NCBI GenBank assembly: GCA_004154925.1
Contig: QJNS01000725.1
Location: 62,001 to 126,000 of the forward strand
DNA from: Monosporascus cannonballus
Lineage: Eukaryota > Ascomycota > Sordariomycetes > Xylariales
Direction of reading: 5' to 3'
Length of the DNA: 64,000 nucleotides
This document shows, one piece after another, positions 40,801-49,980 of this stretch. Below the pieces are notes generated by a model. The model was given only the letters and a program-made list of their open reading frames with translations, searched no databases and had not been told where the DNA came from. Position 1 is the stretch's first letter. Every line of letters begins with the position of its first letter. The position numbers and the translations under genes were made by a program.

Positions 40801-43800
40801 TAAAAAAATAAAAAATTGCAATTTGAAATTAATTATCGTTAATTAAAGGATATTATTATTAAGGATTAAATATTATTACCCTTAATTACGGAAATAAAAA
40901 ACTAACTTTACGGAATTAAATGGTATATAATATTCGATTTTAAAAATAAATATAACTTTATTTAAAGCAAGAAAATATACAAATAAAAAATAATTTTTAA
41001 AACGAAATACGAATTATTTAAATATTTAATTATATTAATAAGATTTATAAACGCATTAATAATTTTCTAATAAATATTTAATTATATATTACGAAAATAC
41101 GTTAATATTTTCCTTATATATTATTTCGAAAATCTATTTATTTTTTAAAGATAAAGATATATAAGCATAATACGTTTATAAAGTATTTTAAATTTTATAA
41201 AACGTAAAATTATTTGTTAATACAAAAAGAATTAATTTTATAAACAAAAATTAAAATATTTAAGATATATTATTACTTTCGGATATATTACGATAAAACT
41301 TTAAAAAACAGTTATAATTATAAAATAACAAACGTTAATAATAATTAAAAAAGTACAGGAAATTTTTAAATTCTCTAATTATTATAAGAAGTTTATTGGA
41401 AATTTAAGCAAAATAATTATACCTTTAATAAATTTTACAAAAAAAAAGAAATTTCAAATAGTCGCCGAATACGGAAAATGTATTTTAGGATATTAAAAAT
41501 GAAGTTATTAACGAATTAATTTTAATTATGTATAATTTAAACGGTTTTATTAAATTAAAAACCGATATTTCGGATTACATATTAAACATAATAATCGGAT
41601 AGCGAAATAATTAAAGCAAATTGCACTTTATTATATATTTTTTGTATCAATTGAAAAACGCTAAATTGAATTACGGTATTTCAAATAAGAAATTTATGGC
41701 CATTATTATGGCATTTCGAAAATTTCAGATATTTTTTAAATCGAAATTTATATTAAGTTATGGTTTATACGGATTATTAAAATTTTACCCGATTTATTAC
41801 GACCAAAAAACTTATAAAATAATAATTTCGTAATATAAAAAAATTAACGAATATAGATTCCGTTATTATTTATAGGAAAAACTTAAAAAATAATAAAATA
41901 AATACTTTAAATAAGTAACCGGATTTCGAAAAAAATTAATTAAAATTAATTGTATAATTTTCGATATTATGATAAAACGATATTTACGTTTACGACAAAT
42001 TGCGATAATTAAGGTAAATTTGTTTGATATATATTAAAAAATCTAATAATATAATAATAGTTTTTTAAAAAAACAATAAAACGGATAAAACATAAATTTG
42101 AAACGAATACTAAAAGGATTTAATACGAAATATATACGAATATTAAGTATATAAATATCCAAAGATTTATAAAACTTTAAAACGGCTTTAAGGTATATAT
42201 TTTTTAAAAATATAATTAATAATATAAAGAATTATACCGTAATACGATATTTACGCCAAAATAAAAGTTTAATAACATACGTTATATAGAAAATTATAAT
42301 TATTATTAATCGTAAAACGATAATAATATTTAATTATATTTGATTTTATTATTAAATTTCCTTTGTTAAAAAGTTAAATTACGAATATATATTATAATAA
42401 TATTTGCGTAATTGTCGACCGATTTACGAAATTTTCCTATTTCCAATTATATTACGAAAATATTAACGCCGAACAAATAACATATATATTTTTTAAATAT
42501 ATTTTTAACATATACGAATTATTTAGAAATATTATTTTAAATAAAGGATCGATATTCCTATTAAAACTTTAACAAAGTTTTATAACATAAATCAGCCCAA
42601 AATATAAATTATTGAAAGTTTTTGAACATTAAAGAAATGAATAAATAAAACGCATAAATCAAATATTGGAACATTATTTATAATATTATATTAATTACGA
42701 ACAAAATAATTAAGTTTAAATATTATTAATTACATAATTAACTTATAATAGCAGTTATTATAAAAATATTAAAATAATATCTACGAACGTAAATTTTAGG
42801 TTTATTTTGAAAATTTATAAGAAATTACGTAATAACGATTCAATTAATGTTAAAATAATTTTTATATTAATATCAGTACGATAATTGCATTAAGAAATAA
42901 AGATAAACTTAAAATTCGTACGAAAATAAGTAAATAAATATTACAATTAAAAAAGTTAAAGGAAGAAATTTTCGAAAAAAAACGGTTTTATTATTACCAA
43001 AAATATTTAAATAAAACGACCTAATAAGAATGTTAATTTTCAATATATCGGCCTATATAAAATCGCTAAACAAATCTTAAAAAATAATTATTAAATAAAA
43101 TTTTTATTAAAAATTAAATATTATATAATTCTTTACATTTTTTATTCGAATTAATAACGAATATAATTAAGTTATATATAGCATAAAATGATATGGAAAT
43201 AAAGGACGAATAAGTATATAAGGTAAAAAGGATTTTCGATATACGGAAATAAAACGGATTTACCTAATATTTAATTAAGTAAAAAAATACCCGAATTTCG
43301 AAAATATCTAAAAACTCGCCAAAATTCTTATTAGCGTCTAGCGGCTATTAACAAATTTTTACTAGCAACGCCGAAATCGGCAAAATGGAAAATCCTTTAA
43401 TTAATAAACGACTAATCGATAAACACCAGATTAAACCAGTCAAAAGATAATATAGCCTTTCTCGTTATAGCCTTAGCGGCTTCCAGATCGGCCTATTTTT
43501 CTTAACGTTCTAATTTTTCCAACTTTTTCAAATTGTCGATATTACGGAATACGGCTTTTATTATTTTATTATATTACAATTTCTTTTGGTTTTAAATACG
43601 ACGGGTATAAGCTTTAACAAATTTTTCGACTTTTATAACGGCCTTTAACTTTTTCTTAAGTTTACGGTATTAGACAGCAATTTTTTATAATTACTCAGAA
43701 TTAAGGTTACAAACGTCGCAATTAGGCTGTTAATAACGAATATACGAACACTAACGAGAAAAATCCCTTTCGAATAATATATATTTAAATTTCTATTGTT

Positions 43801-43984
43801 TGCAATATTAACCAAATACTATTTAGCGGAAATCGATCGATATAATAATAGTTAGTAACGAATCGCATTATGTTATTTTTACCTTGGAAAAAAATTTAAC
43901 ATATTTCCGAACGCGAAAATACATTTTGGAAATAAATACTTATAAGTTAATTTTCAGGACAAAAATCCCGGAGGAAAAAAATCG
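37859..43984 (+). pseudogene. E4 gag-pol remnant
   Basis: The 6.1-kb plus-strand interior has domain relics in the order gag, zinc knuckle, reverse transcriptase, RNase H, integrase and chromodomain. Stops arise mostly from TGG, CAA, CAG and CGA codons turned into TAA, TAG or TGA, the expected outcome of RIP on both strands. The frames at 41621-41833 and 43884-44132 are pieces of this relic; the second runs into the LTR. Confidence 0.85.
37860..37868 (+). promoter_or_regulatory. Candidate self-priming primer-binding site of E4
   Basis: GTTATAAGC lies one base after the 5' LTR. Its reverse complement GCTTATAAC occurs inside the family's LTRs 30-40 bases downstream of a TATA box, where transcripts should begin (47068-47076 in the E3 3' LTR; decayed in E4 at 37706-37714). 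No tRNA-type TGG follows the LTR. Tf1/sushi elements are known to prime from their own mRNA 5' end; the assignment here is inference. Confidence 0.45.
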
Positions 43985-44552
43985 TCTTATAACCCAACTG
44001 CTTAGCGCAATCAAAAACGGTCAAAAAGGAAATAAGGGCGCTCCAAGTTACGTAATCGCCAAGATCGCTAACGAATCCAGCGAATCTTGGATCACCAGGA
44101 TCGCTAGCAAATCCCGCGAATCCTGGGATTAAAAAGAATTACGTTGTGAGAATACAGCCCCTATAAGAATAAGGCTGGTAGCCGACCAGCCACCGATCAG
44201 CCACCGACCCACTTACTAATATAAATCCACCATCTGGCAGCTAGTAGAAAACGCTAGATGGAAATAACCTAATACATTCACTTCTTGAAATCTGATTTAG
44301 GACTGGTCGGAGATCACTTTATCCAGTTCACAGCTGTTCATTATCTTATATACGTTTAAGTATAATACGTTTATCATTTCCATAGTTTAAATAACCTTAA
44401 TTTACAATAATAATTCGTTATCTATGATATTTTTGGAATTACGTGACGTAATACAATTATTATATTTATTGCTTAGATTTCTACGATACTTCTACTAACC
44501 TAAACCCGTACGACTAAGGTTTAATAGTTGAATAAACTCTTTAGCCGTAACA
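43985..44552 (+). repeat. E4 3' LTR, interrupted by a solo LTR
   Basis: The LTR runs 43985-44144, is interrupted by a foreign 206-bp LTR and its target copy (44145-44355), and resumes 44356-44552. It starts TCTTATAACCCAACTGC and ends TTTAGCCGTAACA. Confidence 0.9.
44145..44350 (+). mobile_element. Solo LTR of E5 family inside E4 3' LTR, TSD TACGT
   Basis: 206 bp from TGTGAGAATACAGCCCC to TTATCTTATA, flanked by exact TACGT copies (44140-44144 and 44351-44355). It sits within E4, which itself sits within an element of the same family as this LTR, so the E5 family was active both before and after E4 inserted. Confidence 0.93.
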
Positions 44553-44557
44553 ATAAT

Positions 44558-46340
44558 ACGAATATTTAACTAAATAAAAAGGTTAACCCGTTAAATATAA
44601 TACGTAAAAACCTTAAAAGCACCTTAAGTACGCGCTTAAAATATTATAACGTTACTAAAAAAAGTTAAATACGTATATAAAAAATAAGACAATTTAAAAA
44701 CCGCAAAATAAAAATAGCTCGATCGGAAATTAATTACTTTGTAATTAGAAAAATTACAAATAAAAATTTAAACAAATTTAAAATATTAATATTAAAATAT
44801 TATTGAATTATATAATTACTTTCAAGCTTTTGGCGAATAATTACCTTATCGTATACCGGTCGAAAACTAATAAATAACGTAAAAAAAATCGAACTTTCAT
44901 ATCGAAAAAAAGATTTTGCATTTAATTATTAGATTTTACGATAATTAACGCTTAATAAATATATTAAAGAAGTTAATATAAATATATTAAAAAACTATCG
45001 AAAAATATTAAATGGTAAAAAACGAGTACGTTTATTAAATTTATTTAATGTAAAACTCGGAAAAAATTTAAAAACATTTTATTTCTTACGAAAAATAAGG
45101 CCTAAATAACTGGAATACAATTTGTTACTAATTTAAAATAAGACGCCGTCCTTAAAACGCTTAACGTACTTAGGTTTAATAATAACTTTATTGGGCAAAG
45201 CCGTTTTTTAATTATAATTATTAATAAGTATCAAATTTTCGTCAAAACGTCGGAAAACGGGCGGAAAATATTCGTAAACGAGAAGTATAACGGTATAACA
45301 GTTTTCGAAAATCGCTTTACTTATAATGATATCCTAAAATTGGGCTTAATCGAAAATTAATTGCGAAATAATAAAAAGAAATCGTAATATTTATAAAAAA
45401 AACCTAAATTTGCAAAATTATAAAACGGCGTTAAAACTGGACCTCTATAATTATAACGGACGATCGGAAATCGACTTCGTTATGTTAAGAAAACGATATT
45501 CCTTAATAACAACCGTATTAAAGATAAGTGCGGCCTTACGAAAAACGTTAAATCGACAATTAATCGCAATTATGTCGGAACGTTTATATTAGGTACCTGC
45601 AATACGAACTTTTTCTAATTCGTCGATTAACTCCTAATTATCGATATCGAATTAAAAAACCGTTTAAGTAATACGTTTAAAAATAATCGAAATTTAAACG
45701 AAAATTAAATAATAATATTAATAATATTAATAATATTAATAATAATTATTTACCGCATAAAAGATATTATAATAATAACTGGTTATAACGTAATTTAAGA
45801 TATTTAAAATCTAAACGTAAACCGTATAATAATCGAAATAACGCTATATTACGTAAATACAATACGGTTTATTATCGTTCGTAATATAACTAATATGTAT
45901 TTTATCGTTAACGTTATAACGATAACGCTAAAGGAAATCCTAATCCTTATTAATATTAAACTATTACTTTTTAGAACTTTTTACAAAAAAAATATAACAA
46001 ACGAAATTAATATACAAAATAAACGGAAAAAGCGAAATAAAAATAAAAAAAAGGCGAAAAACTAAACGGAACGCGTACGCAAAAAAAAATAAGAATATAA
46101 GCGCAAAAAGGAAAAGAAAAAAAGGTAAACAAAATAAGGTTAAAAAACAGATTATAATAAAAAACTGGGCGGAACAAAATTAATTATGTAATATGGCACG
46201 TATTAATTATTACGACAACTATATATAATACAATATAACGGTAAATTATCGGCAAACATACGTAACCAGATTTGCGAAACGTATTATATCAAATTAATAA
46301 TACTATAATTAAAACTAATAATTTAAAAAGGGAGAATAAT
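44558..46340 (+). pseudogene. E5 interior, second part
   Basis: A-rich plus-strand sequence between E4 and the E5 3' LTR. It belongs to E5 by position. No domain was recognised; the 60-codon frame at 45410-45592 is the longest and resembles nothing I know. A run of TAA/AAT triplets lies near 45.72 kb. It might be an extra 3' reading frame of E5, but decay prevents a call. Confidence 0.5.
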
Positions 46341-46546
46341 TATAAAAATATAGCCCTTATAAGGATAAGGCTGGTAACCGACCAGCTACCGATCAATTAC
46401 CGACCCATTTACTAGTATAAATCCACCATCTGGCAGCTAATAAGAAACGCCAGATGGAAATAACTTAATACATTCACTTTTTGAAAACTGCTTTACGACT
46501 GGTCGGAGATCACCTCACCTAGCTCACAGCTATCCATTATCTTACA
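46341..46546 (+). repeat. E5 3' LTR
   Basis: 206 bp. The terminus reads TATAAAAATATAG where the family reads TGTGAGAATACAG; every change is G-to-A or C-to-T. It ends CTTACA. Confidence 0.85.
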
Positions 46547-46830
46547 ATATAGAAACTTTACTTCTATTATAAGAACGCCCTTCACGCATATATTTCTTAT
46601 AATACGATATCTTTTCCGTTATGTAATAATTAAAACATTAGAAAAAATAAGAAAAAGTAAGGCATAACGATAGAACTTTCCAGCTTAATTAAATTAGCTA
46701 AGGCTACCCGCTAAGCAGTTTTGCGAAAACGAAATTTAGAAATACGAAAAGCCATAATAGGAGAAAGGTAAAGCATTTATTATTAAAGGAAAAGAAATTT
46801 TAAAGCAAAATTTTGGAAGGAGGGAAATCG
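46547..46830 (+). pseudogene. E3 tail between E5 and E3 3' LTR
   Basis: Aligned by eye with the segment before the 3' LTR of E6 (about 61.0-61.27 kb); both contain GAAATACGAAAAGCC or AAAATACGAAAAGCC followed by a purine-rich run. It ends in GGAAGGAGGGAAATCG, a plausible polypurine tract directly before the LTR. Confidence 0.7.
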
Positions 46831-47236
46831 TGTTACGACTTAACGGGTTACGGCTTTTAAAAACGGTCTTCGATAAAAATAAGCCAAGAAAAAACAGTAA
46901 GTCAAGTTATGTAATAGATTACTAACTTACTGGTAGTAAGCCAATAAGCTGGATCATTAACTTACTGGTAATAAGCTAGTAAGTCCGGTCGCCAACTTAT
47001 TAGTAATAAGCTAATAAGCCGGCACAGGATATATACGCTTATTATTTTCATAGTTTAGATAGCATTAGCTTATAACACTTATTAATACCAATCGTTTGCA
47101 ATATAACTTTAGCGTTTTTGATATTAAAAAAGGTAATACGTTACTGCATTTATTATTTAGAATCCCACGACATTCCTGCCGATATAAACCCGTACGACTA
47201 AGGTTTAATAGTTGGTTTAACCGCCTAGCCGTCACA
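46831..47236 (+). repeat. E3 3' LTR, least decayed LTR of the family
   Basis: 406 bp, starting TGTTACGACTTAACGGG and ending CCGCCTAGCCGTCACA. It holds a central array of TTACTGGTAATAAGCTAG-like units, a TATA box (GATATATAC, 47028-47036) and GCTTATAAC (47068-47076), a likely transcript start region. It abuts a truncated opposite-strand LTR. Confidence 0.85.
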
Positions 47237-47583
47237 TTTATGTTGGTAGGAGTATGATAGGAGTCTAAATAACAAATATAGTAACGTATTACATTTCGTA
47301 ATACTAAGGGCGTCTTGGATAACGATAGATTTTGCGAACGATTGGTATTAATAAATGTTGCAAGCTGAAACTATCTAAATTATAGAAATAATAAGCAAAT
47401 ATATTTTTATTCCATTCTTGTTATTCATTTTTGCTCAGTAAAGCCTTGCTGAGTGGTTGCTTAGTGTTAATCGTTCGTGTTCAGTAGATTTTCGTTGAGC
47501 ACCCGTTACGTAACCTGGAATAACTTAGTTTCCTGGTTTTAGTTTGACCGTTTTTGCAGGCCAAGTCCGGTTAGGTCGTAACA
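47237..47583 (-). repeat. E7 right LTR, truncated
   Basis: Minus-orientation LTR ending GGTTAGGTCGTAACA on the plus strand. It matches 16721-17115 but lacks the first 48 or so bases, its terminus being replaced by the end of the E3 LTR. Its central module (CTGAGTGGTTGCTTAGTG) is less RIP-decayed than in the left copy. Confidence 0.75.
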
Positions 47584-48323
47584 TTTAGGTAATTTACTAT
47601 TGATATAACTGTATAAGTTTTATCGTTATATCGCAAGTTTATTTAATCTAACCTTTAATCGGATTTAAAGTATTAATATAATCGTATTAAATTAAAAAAA
47701 TGTTAATTTTAATATATTCCCTTAAATTCACCAACCAAGGGTGTGTATAATTACATTATGTGTTAAATATTTGTTAATATCAATTATTTGCAGATACATA
47801 GTTTTAGCCAAAAAGAAGAAAGAAGAAAAGAAAAGAGGCTAAATAGGCGCAGAGCCCGAGCTTCTAACGTTTTCAGATATAACCTTATTTGTTGTATTAA
47901 AATTTAGAAGGGAGATTATTCAAGTTATACGAAAAGGTGTACTGTGCAAGCGAACTTAGTCACCTATAGTCTTTGTACTGCTACTTCGGTTGTGGGCCCG
48001 TATCCTAACAGCAAGGGGCTTCTACAACTGCATAACCTGTTGTCCACGTTAATCCCAAATAGGAGTTTGACAACATCACATAGTGTGTTTGTCCCTTATC
48101 AATACGCGATGGAGTGTTCGAATTTGACTGTTCCTAAGTCTAGCGGCCAGGATACCATAGTTTCCCGATCTATTCGAGGCCTTCGATTCCTAAATGATCA
48201 CTGCTAAGGATCACCCTCCACGTTCTGGTTGACCGAAGTCGTCGTGGCTATTGCATCCTTGCCCAGCAGAAAATTGCAGCGTCTGGGATGAATGCAGCAT
48301 GACCATTCCACCCCTCGCATGTA
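47584..48323. other. Boundary from AT-rich sea to gene island
   Basis: AT-rich to about 47.94 kb, then ordinary composition with no recognised gene. The 87-codon frame at 47944-48207 (plus, GTG start) has no recognisable motif. The last 100 bp are the probable 3' untranslated region of the monooxygenase gene. Confidence 0.5.
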
Positions 48324-49980
48324 TCAGTCCCAGTCTCCAGGGCCAAGTTCAACCGGTCTGCCGTTTTTGACATCCTCCATGACAACATCCAGGCTCCAAG
48401 GGACGTATTTGTATCCCGGTGGGTAGTTCGGCGGCACAGTATCGACTTCGCCAAACGGAACGCCCTGTTTGATAGCTTTGGCCATCATTCCGAAGTTCTG
48501 ATAGGCATACTCTTCCGGATCATGTTTCCAAATCCAGCTAGGAAGCTTGGGTTGGGCCATTTGTGGATTAACCTTGGCAGCGGTCCAATCTGTGGCTTGT
48601 AGGCGTAGAGCATTGTAAAAGCCTAGCTTCTGTGCACAGGCACAACGAATAAACCGAAGGCGAATGTGGGTTTGCACAGCCAAAGGGATATTTTCTTTTC
48701 CCCCAGTCTGCAGGCAGGTGGAGAGCGAGACAGCATCCTCCATTGCCTGCGTCGCGCCGTTTCCCGAAGATGGGAGGAATGAGTGAGCACAGTCCCCTAT
48801 CTGGACGACGCGGCTCCCGGGGGACGCCCAAGAAGGCTGTGGGTTACGCCAGAATAGCTCGAAATTGATGATCGTCTTTGGCGGCGTGAGCTTGACGAGC
48901 TCCTTGAAGATATGAGCCCAAGGAGTCGTGAGTCCTTTATCCATGTGCGCGAGCACCTCATCTGCTTCGACGGTGTGAGTCCAGTCCTCACGGGACGATC
49001 CGGTGACCTGCCATTCTTAGCCATTCGTCGCTGCCATACCTCAGCCCACATTTGAACTTACGTCGTGGTTCATGATCCAAACGACCGTGTCCTTGCGGTT
49101 CAAGGTCATTGCATACGTGCCTGGTCTATCAGAGAATTTGTCAGGGGGACCATTTCGTCTCCAAGGATTTAGGTACCTTAGTCAATGGGACCTACCCAAG
49201 GAACGTCCTGATGATGGGCTCGTCGCCGTTTTCCCCGGCCATGGAGAAGAACTTCTTTACCTCGGGGTTCTTGTCTAAATGATGTGACGGGAAAGGTGCG
49301 CGCCACATCGCCCTTCCAGAGCTGAGTGCCTTGACTTGCCCACCGACGATCTTCTGGCTTTTCGATCCAACGCCATCCGCCGCGATGACAAGGTCAGCCT
49401 CAAACCGCTCGCCCTGGTCTGTCACGACGCCCGCTTTTTTGTGTGCTTCGTCCTCGTAGTAATCGACTACCCGCTTCCCAAACTGGATCGGGACACCTAG
49501 CTTCTCAACTTGTCGGACAAGCATCTGGTACACCAGCGGGCGCATCTGGAACGAACCTGGTGGATGTTTGGCATCCATGCCGGCCGAACGCAGGCGGTCC
49601 GCGACACGCCATTGAGGAATCATTCTCTCCCCATCGTGTTTGAACGTCTCAATCCATGCCCCTTTCATTGATATCCGGTCATACTCCTGTGATAGCTCTG
49701 GCCAATGCCGAAGGAACTTGGTAGCACTATGGCCCATGAAATACATATCTCCTAGAACTCATGATCAGCATTCTCCGAGTTACTTCTTGACTCAATCTTA
49801 AGTTGACGTACCCATAGTATTGATGTTGTCATTCCTTTCGAGAACGCGGACGCTATGTCCCTTCCGGGTGAATTCTAGAGAAGCAGTCAGACCAGCGAGG
49901 CCTGTTCCGACGATGAGAACATCGATGCCGGTGGGTGGGTAAGAGCCCACCGGCTTGCTATCGCCGATTAATGAACCCAT
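48324..49980 (-). CDS. FAD-dependent monooxygenase (salicylate hydroxylase-like, group A flavoprotein)
   Basis: Predicted exons on the minus strand are 49980-49812, 49751-49196, 49125-49062 and 49007-48324. Introns are 60, 70 and 54 bp with GT-AG ends (donors GTACGT, GTAGGT, GTAAGT). The joined frame is 1473 nt, giving 490 aa. Residues 20-49 form a Rossmann fold: DVLIVGTGLAG (GxGxxG) ending in VLERN with the ribose-binding glutamate. ADG near residues 181-183 is the DG motif. IGDCAHSFLP near 334 is the GD motif contacting FAD. These three motifs in order define NAD(P)H-dependent aromatic hydroxylases of the PHBH/salicylate hydroxylase fold. The substrate is unknown; phenolic polyketide tailoring is inferred from the P450 and anthrone-oxygenase-like neighbours. 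No signal peptide or membrane segment is seen. A 37-bp version of intron 2 (acceptor at 49159) would also keep frame and add 11 residues; the 70-bp intron has a better branch site (CTGAC). The gene is intact and lacks the RIP damage around it. Confidence 0.88.

Larger units (their letters stand above)
37502..44552 (+). mobile_element. E4: full-length dead Gypsy element inside E5, TSD ATAAT
   Basis: The 5' LTR is 37502-37858 (357 bp). The 3' LTR is 43985-44552 and holds a 206-bp solo LTR plus a 5-bp duplication; without these it is also 357 bp. Exact duplications ATAAT lie at 37497-37501 and 44553-44557. On the plus strand one can follow a decayed gag zinc knuckle (38.91 kb), reverse transcriptase (41.12 kb; YYFENLFIF for the YxDD box), RNase H (LKTDISDY near 41.56 kb), integrase (VIVDRFTKFSYF at 42.41 kb) and chromodomain (43.27 kb). 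This is the best template in the window for rejoining the fragments of E3. Confidence 0.93.
32135..46546 (+). mobile_element. E5: Gypsy element with 206-bp LTRs, nested in the E3 tail and split by E4
   Basis: Matching 206-bp LTRs in the same orientation lie at 32135-32340 and 46341-46546. Once E4 and one duplicated copy of its target site are removed (37502-44557), the interior is about 6.9 kb. The decayed integrase at 36.4-37.3 kb differs from that of the E1-E4 family and contains relics of the HPxTDxQTxR motif. E3-type tail sequence ends at 32134 and resumes at 46547. The outside five bases are AGATA and ATATA (four of five). Three further copies of the LTR in the window are solo. Confidence 0.8.
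19093..47236 (+). mobile_element. E3: plus-strand Gypsy element split by nested insertions
   Basis: The 5' LTR is 19093-19427 and the 3' LTR is 46831-47236. The interior runs in three pieces: 19428-24398, 31168-32134 and 46547-46830. The pieces are rejoined by comparison with the uninterrupted elements E4 and E6. Sequence left and right of E2 matches one continuous stretch of E4 near 42.72 kb. The pieces left of 32135 and right of 46546 correspond to the E6 tail near 60.6-61.27 kb. Readable relics on the plus strand are the gag zinc knuckle (20458), reverse transcriptase (22.6 kb), integrase (24.06-24.2 kb) and chromodomain (31.7 kb). The flanks CTATG and TTTAT do not match as a TSD, consistent with the deletion on the E7 side. 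Confidence 0.8.

Noticed and set aside
43884..44132. 82-codon frame with repeated SxESW-like residues
   Set aside because: It crosses from the E4 tail into the 3' LTR; the apparent protein repeats are the translated palindromic LTR array.
44145..46546. A complete small element between the two 206-bp LTRs at 44145 and 46341
   Set aside because: The copy at 44145 has its own exact TACGT duplication within E4, so it is solo; the LTR at 46341 pairs with 32135.
19093..47236. CTATG/TTTAT as target duplication of E3
   Set aside because: The two pentamers do not match even allowing for RIP; the right flank was probably lost in the deletion affecting E7.
47944..48207. 87-codon frame at the edge of the gene island
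   Set aside because: It has a GTG start, no motif, and lies in the probable 3' flank of the monooxygenase; there is no support beyond the open frame.
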